Origin: a bacterium
GTDB taxonomy: Bacteria > BMS3Abin14
Reading direction: 5' to 3'
Assembly: GCA_029210545.1 (NCBI GenBank)
Contig: JARGFV010000017.1
Location: 1-34,007 of the forward strand
DNA: 34,007 bases
Position numbers and translations under genes: made by a program. Positions 7,000-17,361 of the stretch are shown piece by piece (position 1 is the stretch's first letter; the number at the start of each line of letters is the position of its first letter). The notes beneath the pieces are model-generated. The model ran no database searches. It had not been told where the DNA came from and worked only from the letters and a program-made list of their open reading frames with translations.

Positions 7000-7460
7000 A
7001 GGTTCAGGAACTCTGCGTCCGTAGAGGGTTGACACTGGCAGTGGCGGAATCGTGCACGGGAGGTCTCCTCGGAGGCAGTCTGACGGCGCTTCCCGGAAGT
7101 TCCGGATATTTTCTCGGCGGCATCATCGCCTACTCCAACCGTCTTAAAACCGACCTTTTGAACGTTCCGGCCGACCTCCTGGAATCCGAGGGGGCGGTGA
7201 GCAGGTCAGTGGCCGAGATTATGGCAAGAGAGGTTACCGTTGTCACCGGCGCTGATTGCGGGATCTCGGTCACCGGTGTCGCCGGACCGTCGGGCGGGAC
7301 CGTGGATAAACCGGTGGGGACTGTGTGGATCGGTATCGCGGTACCTGCGGGGACGATCTCCCGGCTGTACCATTTTTCAGGACACCGCGATGAGGTGAGG
7401 GAACAGGCGGTTGCCGCGGCTCTTGGCCTGTTCCTCGAGATAGCCGGGGAAACCGTTTGA
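6996..7460 (+). CDS. pncC: CinA C-terminal-domain protein, nicotinamide-nucleotide amidase
   Basis: I choose TTG 6996, which overlaps the pgpA stop as TTGA and has GGAGGT at 6981-6986; this gives 154 residues. An upstream in-frame start at 6960 would lack that site. The protein is the single CinA-C domain: LTLAVAESCTGGLLGGSLTALPGSSGYFLGGIIAYSN, GAVSRSVAEIMAREV and ISVTGVAGPSGGT(x)DKPVGTVWIG. Stand-alone versions (PncC) deamidate nicotinamide mononucleotide to nicotinate mononucleotide, salvaging the pyridine ring of NAD. The Ser in ESCTGG and the TGVAGP loop form the active site in known structures. An 8-bp tandem array starts directly after the stop. Confidence 0.93.
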   Translation: MKVQELCVRRGLTLAVAESCTGGLLGGSLTALPGSSGYFLGGIIAYSNRLKTDLLNVPADLLESEGAVSRSVAEIMAREVTVVTGADCGISVTGVAGPSGGTVDKPVGTVWIGIAVPAGTISRLYHFSGHRDEVREQAVAAALGLFLEIAGETV

Positions 7461-7524
7461 CACGGAGACGCGGAGACGCGGAGACGCGGAGACACGGAGA
7501 CGCGGAGACACGGGGACGCGGCGA
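7461..7524. repeat. Eight tandem copies of an 8-bp unit (CGCGGAGA)
   Basis: Eight consecutive 8-bp units alternate between CGCGGAGA and CACGGAGA, with CACGGGGA and CGCGGCGA at the end. The array starts at the first base after the pncC stop. The complementary words recur at 2154-2184 and 29182-29212. Confidence 0.9.
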
Positions 7525-7535
7525 ATCGGAAAAAA

Positions 7536-7622
7536 CATGAGTTTTTTTGGATTTTGGGTTTTGGATTTTAGATTAAATTACCTTTGGAATCTGGAATTTG
7601 GAATATGGAATTGGAAATCAAG
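7536..7622. repeat. TTTGGAAT / TTTTGGATTTT word repeat overlapping the thpR start
   Basis: TTTTTTGGATTTTGGGTTTTGGATTTTAG-type words (7542-7571) are followed by GGAAT words spaced about 7 bp (7583-7620). The thpR start codon at 7605 and its upstream region lie inside this array. A related word occurs at 22733-22746, just before gspG. Confidence 0.7.
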
Positions 7623-8192
7623 TCGCTGCGGATTTTCCTCGCCATCCCCATTGCACCCGATATCCTCGAAGCCTTGGGGAAGGGTGTTGAAACCCTCCGG
7701 GAGACCCGGGCGCCGGTCAGCTGGGTCCGTCCGGGAGGCATGCACCTTACCGTTAAGTTCCTCGGGGATACCGAGCCGGAGTGGATAGCCCCCCTTGCGG
7801 ACTCGTTGGCCGGGATCTGCGGCCTGATCGAACCGTTTCCTGTCTCTGTGGCCGGGATGGGAGCTTACCCAAGCCTGCGCCGGCCGAGGGTGATCTGGGC
7901 CGGGGTGGAAGAACTCTCAGGAACCCTGCTGCGTCTGCACGAAGGGGTCGATAATGTGTGTGCCGGGATGGGTTGGCCCAGGGAAAAAAGAAAGTTTTCC
8001 CCCCACGTCACAGTCGGGCGCGTGAAAGGGAATATCAACCTCGCCCGCCTTTCCGCTGCCATGGGCGAGATAGAGGACGAGCACTGGGGTGACCAGGAGG
8101 TGATGTCCATGGTGCTGTACCGGAGTCACCTGGAGAAGGGCGGGGCGAGGTATGAGGAAATGAGAATTTTCCCTTTCCTTACAAATCAATGA
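7605..8192 (+). CDS. thpR: RNA 2',3'-cyclic phosphodiesterase
   Basis: This 195-residue 2H-phosphoesterase (LigT/ThpR family) opens 2',3'-cyclic phosphate RNA ends to 2'-phosphates. The two catalytic HxTx motifs are HLTV (47-50) and HVTV in the middle (FSPHVTVGRVKG). The N-terminal LRIFLAIPI and LYRSHLEKGGARYEEMRIF near the end are typical. ATG 7605 (MELEIKSLRIF) is preferred over 7584, which adds a tail of repeat-encoded residues. Both ends come from repeats: the start lies in a GGAAT word array, and the last eight or so codons (FPFLTNQ, then TGA) are translated from the modular intergenic repeat. The family usually ends at about YEEMRIFPL, so the tail looks like a repeat-provided stop. Confidence 0.92.
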   Translation: MELEIKSLRIFLAIPIAPDILEALGKGVETLRETRAPVSWVRPGGMHLTVKFLGDTEPEWIAPLADSLAGICGLIEPFPVSVAGMGAYPSLRRPRVIWAGVEELSGTLLRLHEGVDNVCAGMGWPREKRKFSPHVTVGRVKGNINLARLSAAMGEIEDEHWGDQEVMSMVLYRSHLEKGGARYEEMRIFPFLTNQ

Positions 8193-8429
8193 CTGCTGAT
8201 AGATCACCAAAGCCTGTGCGAGACTTTGGCTCTATGGGAAGGGAAAAGCGTGGTTTCCGGTTCCCTCACGGATCAGTGACATGTATTTCAGTCACTGATC
8301 CGGGCGCCTCTCCCAGGCGCGGCAGTTTTCACGGGTCATCGATCCGGGCGCCCTTCCCAGGCGCGGCGGGTCATTGATTTGGGCACCCCGCGCGGGGCGT
8401 GTTGATGGACTTTTTGCGGGTCCATCAAC
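8167..8429 (+). repeat. Modular multi-stem intergenic repeat, expanded copy C
   Basis: It begins with TTTCCCTTTCCTTACAAATC shared with copies A and B. The order then is a CCAAAG/CTTTGG hairpin (about 8199-8227), a stem-0 relative (8239-8258), and a 11-bp hairpin GGATCAGTGAC (8270-8280) with GTCACTGATCC (8291-8301). Three GC hairpins follow (8297-8321, 8341-8365, 8376-8400), then stem 3 GTTGATGGAC (8401-8410) with GTCCATCAAC (8420-8429). The thpR stop is inside its left end. It looks like two nested or fused copies of the element. Confidence 0.8.
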
Positions 8430-8524
8430 CTTTCCACATTTCATCCCGGGAATGGTTCATCGCTATGAATTGCCGTAAAGGATGGTTTTTTTTTCGTACT
8501 TCGATCTTTGTCCTTCGCTCTGAG

Positions 8525-8549
8525 CAACCGGCCATTTCTCGGCCGGTTG
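8525..8549. promoter_or_regulatory. Perfect 9-bp inverted repeat upstream of recA
   Basis: CAACCGGCC (8525-8533) and GGCCGGTTG (8541-8549) flank ATTTCTC. There is no T-run. It is just upstream of the predicted recA promoter, so it could be an operator or a DNA hairpin. It does not match the E. coli (CTGT-N8-ACAG) or Bacillus (GAAC-N4-GTTC) LexA boxes. The rest of 8430-8524 shows no gene. Confidence 0.45.
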
Positions 8550-8560
8550 TATGGCATATC

Positions 8561-8580
8561 GGCACATAATTTGCTATCAT
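8561..8580 (+). promoter_or_regulatory. Predicted recA-operon promoter (extended -10; overlapping sigma54-like motif)
   Basis: TGCTATCAT (8572-8580) fits an extended -10 (TGN plus TATCAT, 5/6). The same stretch reads GGCACATAATTTGC (8561-8574), a GG-N10-GC spacing with TTGC matching the sigma54 -24/-12 consensus except for the base before GG. The sigma70-type reading is more natural for recA. Confidence 0.5.
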
Positions 8581-8631
8581 CCTTCGGTTACGAGTGCCAT
8601 CGGACCCGGAGACACCGGGAGGTTGTGTGAA

Positions 8632-9663
8632 ATGACTCAGAAAACCGAAAAAGAGAAGGCCATCGAGGCGGCTGTCACCCAGATCGAGAGACAGTTCGGC
8701 AAGGGCTCCATCATGAGGCTGGGGTCTGACGAAGCGGTTCCCGGGGTACCGGTTATCAGCACCGGAGCCCTTCCCCTGGACATCGCATTGGGTGTCGGGG
8801 GCGTCCCACGTGGCAGGGTGACCGAGATCTACGGACCGGAGTCCTCCGGGAAGACCACCATGATGCTCCACGTGATCGCCGAGGCTCAGAAAGAGGGCGG
8901 AGTAGCGGCGTTCATCGACGCTGAGCATGCCCTTGACGTTGGTTACGCGAGAAAGCTCGGCGTTCGTACGGATGACCTCCTCATCTCCCAGCCGGACACG
9001 GGAGAGCAGGCGCTGGAGATCGTCGAAATGCTGCTCCGCAGCGGGGCCATGGACATCATCGTCATCGATTCGGTTGCGGCCCTGGTTCCCCGGGCCGAGA
9101 TCGAGGGTGAGATGGGCGATTCCCACATGGGCCTCCAGGCACGGCTCATGTCCCAGGCCCTGCGAAAACTGACCGGGGCGATAAGCAAAACGAGAACAGC
9201 CCTGGTCTTCATCAACCAGATCCGGATGAAGATCGGTGTCATGTTCGGGAACCCGGAGACCACCACCGGCGGGAACGCCCTGAAGTTCTATTCGTCTGTC
9301 CGCATGGATATCCGCCGTATCGGCACTCTCAAGGATGGTGACAAGCCTGTGGGCAGCCGCGTCAGGGTCAAGGTCGTGAAAAACAAGCTGGCCCCGCCTT
9401 TCCGCCAGGCAGAGTTCGACATGATCGACGGGGAAGGGGTCTCCAGGGAAGGTGCCCTCATCGACATGGCCCTGGAGGCCGGTTTCGTAACCAGGAGCGG
9501 AGCCTGGTACTCCTACGGCGACGAACGTATCGGCCAGGGCCGGGAAAACGCCCGGCAGTTCCTCAAGGACAACCCGGAGACCGCCGGTGAGATCGAGAAG
9601 AAGGTCCGGCAGCATTTCGGGATCGGTAAGCCGGACGAGGAAAACAGGAGTGATGAGCAATGA
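8632..9663 (+). CDS. recA: Recombinase RecA
   Basis: RecA is the ATP-dependent strand-exchange protein and SOS co-protease. ATG 8632 is chosen (343 residues; GGGAGG at 8618-8623), as the 27-residue upstream extension from 8551 is unlike RecA. It has [15 protein letters not shown], Walker [10 protein letters not shown] (about 66-74), [20 protein letters not shown] (Walker B and loop L1), and [26 protein letters not shown] (loop L2). The C-terminal domain ends [14 protein letters not shown], acidic as in other RecAs. It overlaps pilT by ATGA and heads a long co-directional unit. No LexA box is recognisable upstream. Confidence 0.98.
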   Translation: MTQKTEKEKAIEAAVTQIERQFGKGSIMRLGSDEAVPGVPVISTGALPLDIALGVGGVPRGRVTEIYGPESSGKTTMMLHVIAEAQKEGGVAAFIDAEHALDVGYARKLGVRTDDLLISQPDTGEQALEIVEMLLRSGAMDIIVIDSVAALVPRAEIEGEMGDSHMGLQARLMSQALRKLTGAISKTRTALVFINQIRMKIGVMFGNPETTTGGNALKFYSSVRMDIRRIGTLKDGDKPVGSRVRVKVVKNKLAPPFRQAEFDMIDGEGVSREGALIDMALEAGFVTRSGAWYSYGDERIGQGRENARQFLKDNPETAGEIEKKVRQHFGIGKPDEENRSDEQ

Positions 9664-10868
9664 GCGAGCAGGATATCCTTGATATCAATGAGCTTCTGAA
9701 AGCCTCTTCCGCCTACAAGGCATCCGATCTTCACATCAAGGTCGGCAACCCGCCGGTGCTGCGGGTGGACGGCCGTCTGCATCCCATGCCCAGTATCAGG
9801 AGGGTCACACAGGAAGATGTGATGAAGATCGCTTTCTCCGTCATGAACGACGCCCAGAAGGAGAAGTTCAAGCGGAGCAATGAGATCGATATTGCCTACA
9901 GCGTGCCCGGTCTGGGCCGGTTCAGGGTCAACATTTTTCAGCAGAGGGGTACGATCGGGCTCGTCTTCAGGCTCATCCCGGTCAAGATCCTGACCATCGA
10001 GGATCTCGATCTGCCCCCGGTGCTGGGAACCATGGCGTTAAGGCCCCGGGGCCTGATCCTCGTAACGGGTACCACTGGAAGCGGAAAGTCCACGTCCCTC
10101 GCCGCCATGATCCACCACATCAACGAGAACCGCACCTCTCATATCATCACGGTGGAAGATCCCATCGAGTATCTGCATCGCGATGTCAAGTCCATCGTCA
10201 ACCAGAGAGAGGTGGGATCGGACACCCTGTCCTTCGGCGCGGCCCTTAAAAGCGCGCTGAGGCAGGATCCGGACGTTATCATGGTCGGTGAGATGCGGGA
10301 CTTCGAGACCATCGAGACGGCTCTGGTGGCAGCCGAGACGGGCCACCTGGTCATGAGCACTGTCCACACGGTGGACGCCATGGAAACAGTGAACCGGATC
10401 ATCTCCGTGTTCCCGCCCTACCAGCAAAAGCAGGTCCGCATGCAGCTCGCCGGTGTTCTCCAGGGGATCATCTCCATGAGGCTCGTGCCGAAATCCGACG
10501 GCAAGGGGCGGGTTCCGGCAGTCGAGGTCCTGGTCGCCACCAACCGCGTCAAGGAGTGCATCATCGACAAGGACAGGACGGTCGAACTTACCGACATCAT
10601 CGCTTCCGGGTACACGCAGTACGGCATGCAGTCCTTCGATCAGGCTCTCATGATGCTGTTCAAGAAAAACCTCATCACCTACGAGGAAGCCCTGAGGCAG
10701 AGCACCCGGCCGGACGACTTTGCCCTCAAGGTCAAGGGGATCGACGGCACTGCGGACGCGTGGTCCGAGTTGGAGAAGATGCAGAGCGATGATCAGAAAG
10801 AGGTTGAGGCATCGGCCCCCGGAGGGACGAGTGAAGACGGGGATAAGCTGAAGCTCGACCGGTTCTGA
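9660..10868 (+). CDS. pilT: PilT/PilU-family type IV pilus retraction ATPase
   Basis: This 402-residue hexameric cytoplasmic ATPase powers pilus retraction. It has an N-terminal PAS-like domain ([19 protein letters not shown]), Walker A GTTGSGKS (137-144), an Asp box ([10 protein letters not shown]), Walker [13 protein letters not shown] with catalytic E211, and a His box [20 protein letters not shown]. The AIRNLIRE motif of classical PilT is replaced by [14 protein letters not shown], and the tail carries a PilU-like [12 protein letters not shown], so it may be a PilU-type or accessory motor. The acidic tail ([20 protein letters not shown]) is unusual. It overlaps recA (ATGA) and recX (TGATG). 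No pilin genes are in the window, though T2SS pseudopilus genes follow downstream. Confidence 0.93.
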   Translation: MSEQDILDINELLKASSAYKASDLHIKVGNPPVLRVDGRLHPMPSIRRVTQEDVMKIAFSVMNDAQKEKFKRSNEIDIAYSVPGLGRFRVNIFQQRGTIGLVFRLIPVKILTIEDLDLPPVLGTMALRPRGLILVTGTTGSGKSTSLAAMIHHINENRTSHIITVEDPIEYLHRDVKSIVNQREVGSDTLSFGAALKSALRQDPDVIMVGEMRDFETIETALVAAETGHLVMSTVHTVDAMETVNRIISVFPPYQQKQVRMQLAGVLQGIISMRLVPKSDGKGRVPAVEVLVATNRVKECIIDKDRTVELTDIIASGYTQYGMQSFDQALMMLFKKNLITYEEALRQSTRPDDFALKVKGIDGTADAWSELEKMQSDDQKEVEASAPGGTSEDGDKLKLDRF

Positions 10869-11346
10869 TGGCCGGGGGAAATGAGGCAGCATCCGCCAGG
10901 AGATGGGCCCTGCAGGCGCTGACTCGCCGGATGCACACGACGCGTGAAATTCGGACCGGACTGGAAAGGCGCGGGTTCGACCGGGACGTCATCGACGGTG
11001 TGGTCGCCGGGCTTGTCAGGCTCAAATATGTGGACGACCGGCAGTTCGCGGAAGTCTGGATAAGCAGCCGATCGGCTCTCCGTCTTCACGGCCGTCTCAG
11101 ACTGGCAAGGGACCTGAAACAAAAGGGAGTTTCCGAAAAACTCATCCGGGAAGCCATGGAACTGTCGCTCACCGTGGAAGCAGAACTGGAATTCGCCCGC
11201 AAAGCCGCTGAAAAGAAGGTCCGAAATCTCCGATCCGCAGGTCCCAGGGCCAGGGCGGCCCTGTATCGGCATCTGAGTTCGAGGGGTTTTACGGCCGACG
11301 TGGTGCGCGCCGTCCTGGACGACATCGATCTTGAGGAGAAACTGTC

Positions 11347-11350
<4 letters not shown>
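10868..11350 (+). CDS. recX: Regulatory protein RecX
   Basis: RecX binds RecA filaments and inhibits strand exchange and co-protease activity. At 160 residues it is in the family range. Recognisable elements are ARRWALQALTRRMHTTREIRTGLERRGF in the first helical repeat, VVAGLVRLKYVDDRQFAEVWI (family core LxxxxYLDDxxFA), and GRLRLARDLKQKGVSEKLIREAM. A late repeat, YRHLSSRGFTADVVRAVLDDI, matches the third three-helix unit. The ATG overlaps the pilT stop (TGATG) and the stop overlaps the alaS TTG start. Co-transcription with recA is the common arrangement; the intervening pilT is the variation here. Confidence 0.92.
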
Positions 11351-13988
<2,638 letters not shown>

Positions 13989-13992
<4 letters not shown>

Positions 13993-16403
13993 GCTTTCAC
14001 AAGCCGGCGATGATGGCCCTGCTGCTCACCCTCGCCGCCACGACAACCGGGTGCTGGATCCCCCTGCCCGAAGAGACCGCCATCGTGGTGGAGGTCTTTG
14101 ACGCCCAGGGCGGTCCTGTGAAAGGCGTTTCGTTCATCCTTGACGGCAGCGACACGGTCATTACCGGCACCCAATTCAGTGATGGGCAGGTGTTTAAAAG
14201 CCTGAGTGTCGCGGGCCCGCATTACCTCCAGATGGAGATGGATTCCCTCACCGATCCCCAGGGGGGGACAGGATGGGTGCCCCTGGCAAGCCAGATCTCC
14301 GGAGAGTTGGTGCCTTTGTCCTTCGCCAACAGGCCCTTCGCCGGAGGCAGCGACCTCCTGACCGTTCCCGTCAACAAGGGGGAGATCACGGTGGTGAGCG
14401 TTTACCTTGCCGACGCCCTTGAGTCTCCCGCCGACAACCAGTGGCTCACCGACGGATCCAACCCTTCCGGTTTCAGGGCCGGCAACGACACCGACGAGTT
14501 CAGGGACAGCCCGGAACCGGTGTTCTGGTGGCGCCAGGATCCCTCCATGGGTGTGACCGTCGATTTCACGGTCCAGCTCTGGGAGGACGACGACACAGAT
14601 ACGCGATACCCCCTGGGCATCGTGGATCATGTCCAGTACGGGGCGGCCATGAACCCGGCCAACGCAGCCTACCAGGCGCCGGACTGGCAGGTGCCCCTGG
14701 CCGGGATCCAGCGGGCAGAGAGCGCATCCACGGTCAACCAGGTGGTCCTGTGGGCAAGCCAGGCTTTCGACGGAGCGGGTACACCCGCGACGGCTTACGA
14801 TCTTTATTACGCGCCGGCATCACACTGGAACGGGTCCGACCTGGAAAGCAACCCGGTTCTCAGGGACCTTTCCTACTCCATCGACGGTTCGGCAGCCAGG
14901 TTCCAGGTCGGTATAGGCACACTCAACGATGGCCTGGTCCTCAAAAACGGGGTTCCGTATACCTTTGCACTGGCAGCCCGGGACGAGGCTTCCAACCTGG
15001 ACACCGTTACTGCTGGAACACCGCGGGGTGAGCGCATGGCCGCACCGAGGGAAGAGGGCAATACCCTTGGCAGTGTCAGCGGCCTGGTGGTTACAGATAA
15101 CCCAGATGGCGGTACCCTGACGGTGGCGTTCAACTGTGCTCCCAGTGATTCGCTCCGGATCTATGCCGCGCCAAGTGGCGCGTTTAACACAAGGCCGTTC
15201 GACCCCAGGTTTGTCCGGGAAGAGATCTCCTGCCCGGGGTCTTCCCCGCATGATATCGAATACCTTCTCAGCGGCGTGACGTACTCCATCGGTATCGAGC
15301 CCTTCGATAGCGACGGGAACGTAGGCATTGCCTCCTCGATTATAGATGGAACGCCTTCCGCCAGCCTGTTTGAGACCGTTAAGCCGGCATTTCTCACGAC
15401 CCCTGTGCTTACCGTGGTCAAGCTGGGCGCGGGGGTGGTCCAGCTTAACATCGCGGCCGCGGCCGATTCATCGAACCTTATCCGAAGGGTTTACTGGGCG
15501 CCGGCTTCATGGACCAACGCTGAAGAAGCGATGGAGCATGTTAACCTGAGCGCGGCGGCCCAAACCTCAATTATTCTCTCCAATATACCCAGTTGGGTCC
15601 CTTATAACTACGTGGTGCGGGCCATCGACGAATACGGCAACTCTTCCATTGCCGATTCCCAGGTGACCATTGCCGAGCCGGCGGACACGACGGGTCCCGC
15701 CTGGGCCTCGGACGACCAGGCGTTTTACACAACCTTCAGCTACGCGGCAGGTTCCACCGTCTGGCCCCTCGGAGCGACCTGGAAATACGAGGGGTTCGCC
15801 CTCGGCCGGGATCCCGCCCGGGGAGAAGGCGAGTACGTGTGGAGGGTCATCCAGGAAAACCCGGATCGCCTGGTCACCAGGGAATCCAAGCTGGGCGCGT
15901 TTTACACCTGGTCGGGTTACTACTATGCCACCACTCAGAGCAGTGGTCTGTCCATGTCATCAGCCTCTACAAACGTCGCTCACCAGAACGTGTTCAGCTT
16001 TATCGAGAGTGCGGTGGGCACGGCGGACGTGATGGGCTTACCCTTTGACAGTGGTGATCCCGCTGGTTTTAAGCAGAGGACCGCGGCCTGGTTTGCCGGT
16101 TCTCTTGCCGCCGGGTCGAGCACTGCCAATCAGCTGAGGATCATCTATAACACCGATGAGGATGGTCAAGCGGTGGCCTACGCCGCAACGCCCTCCGGCT
16201 ACCTCGGGATCCTGAAGGTCCAGGCTGTGAACAAGCAGCGCCCCCTGCCCACCGCTGAGCCGCACCTCCAGGGGAAGGAGTTCCAGCTTTCCTATTACAC
16301 CGATGATGACGACCTGGTGACCATTCCCATCCCTCTTTTCGGAGGCGGGATCTACTATTTCGGGACGCTGGATGAGCCCGATTACCTGGATCCACTCTGG
16401 TAA
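13989..16403 (+). CDS. Large putative lipoprotein with three FnIII-like modules
   Basis: I do not recognise a named family for this 804-residue protein. Residues 1-22 form a lipoprotein-type signal (hydrophobic AMMALLLTLAA ending TTTGC, Cys22), a slightly atypical lipobox. Residues 30-120 resemble a carboxypeptidase-regulatory-like beta domain (VVEVFDAQGGPVKGVSFILDG). From about 240 to 560 there are three beta-rich modules with a shared motif: YYAPASHWN (about 273), IYAAPSGAFN (about 391) and VYWAPASWTN (about 500). Each is followed by FnIII-like endings such as YNYVVRAIDEYGNSS. The last 240 residues are aromatic and Gly-rich. It is translationally coupled to alaS (ATGA) and lies 27 nt before gspC, so a surface or secreted role tied to the T2SS is plausible but unproven. 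Confidence 0.75.
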
Positions 16404-16430
16404 GGATCCGTTGCTGGAGAACTGACCTGT

Positions 16431-17357
16431 TTGGAACCGATCCGGAACTACAGATTCCTTTTTACTTTTGCCGACGTGGCCCTCCTTGTCCTCGCGGCTC
16501 TTTTCGCGTCCCGGGTCGTTTCCGCCATACTGGTATCGCCATCTGAGCCGGCACGGCCTGCCGCCGTGTCGGGCGTTCAGGATGCTGCCGGGGCAAGGAT
16601 CGCCCCCCCGACCGATACGGGAGCGATCCTGGGAAAGAACCTTTTCGGCAGCCGGATCGACGGATCGTCCAGGTCTCCGGTGGACATCAGTGACGATGAC
16701 CTGGAGAAACTGCCGGAAAGCACCCTCCCGCTGAAACTGCTGGGCACCGTGGTCCAGGTGGAAGGAAAGCGCTCTTTTGCCGTCATCCAGGACACCGGCA
16801 CGAGGCAGCAGCAGCTCTATTTCGCCGGAGAGGAGATCCAGGAGGGAGTCGAGCTGGCTTCCGTGAGCCGGAACCGGGTGGTCCTGGTCCGGAACGGGCA
16901 GGAAGAGATCCTGGAAAGGGCCGAGGATGGGGTTCCCTCGCCGCCGGCGAGGCAGGCGGCAGCCCGGTCCCGACGGCAGCGACCTTCTCCCGCGGGTGAC
17001 ACCGCCAGCGGTGATATCTCCGTCCGCAAGATGGGCGACAACAGCTATGTCATGGACAGGCGCGAGGTCGAAGGGGTCCTGCAGGATTTCAACAAGCTGC
17101 TGACCCAGATACGGGTGGTCCCCCACTTCGCGGACGGCAAACCTGACGGGTTCAAGGTGTTCAATATCCGCCCCGGCAGCCTGTTCGCCCAACTGGGGAT
17201 GGTGAACGGGGATATCATAAAAAGGGTCAACGGCCTTGACATCACCGGGCCGGAACAGGCGCTCCAGATGTTTACGCAACTGAGGGACGAAAGCAGCGTC
17301 GCCGTGGATCTGGAGCGGTTCAGGAAGAACATTACACTTCAGTACGATATAAGGTGA
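16431..17357 (+). CDS. gspC: Type II secretion system protein GspC
   Basis: The 308-residue bitopic inner-membrane protein links the secretin to the inner-membrane platform. A short cytoplasmic N-terminus is followed by a TM helix (about 12-33). A periplasmic HR region has LPLKLLGTVVQVEGKRSFAVIQD (about 98-120). A Pro/Arg-rich linker (about 165-185) leads to a C-terminal PDZ domain (about 225-308, FNIRPGSLFAQLGMVNGDIIKRVNG). The start is TTG 16431, the only one that leaves the N-terminal segment and TM helix complete; GGAG lies 11 nt upstream. gspD starts 4 nt after it. Presence of PDZ, rather than a coiled coil, matches the common GspC type. Confidence 0.92.
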   Translation: MEPIRNYRFLFTFADVALLVLAALFASRVVSAILVSPSEPARPAAVSGVQDAAGARIAPPTDTGAILGKNLFGSRIDGSSRSPVDISDDDLEKLPESTLPLKLLGTVVQVEGKRSFAVIQDTGTRQQQLYFAGEEIQEGVELASVSRNRVVLVRNGQEEILERAEDGVPSPPARQAAARSRRQRPSPAGDTASGDISVRKMGDNSYVMDRREVEGVLQDFNKLLTQIRVVPHFADGKPDGFKVFNIRPGSLFAQLGMVNGDIIKRVNGLDITGPEQALQMFTQLRDESSVAVDLERFRKNITLQYDIR

Positions 17358-17361
17358 CGAC

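Noticed and set aside
7461-7524. CRISPR array
   Set aside because: Units are 8 bp without spacers; no cas genes.
8430-8631. LexA/SOS box upstream of recA
   Set aside because: No CTGT-N8-ACAG and no GAAC-N4-GTTC. The 9-bp inverted repeat at 8525-8549 has a different sequence.
8425-9660. 411-codon minus-strand frame opposite recA
   Set aside because: Shadow of recA; His/Asp/Gly-rich translation without domain features.
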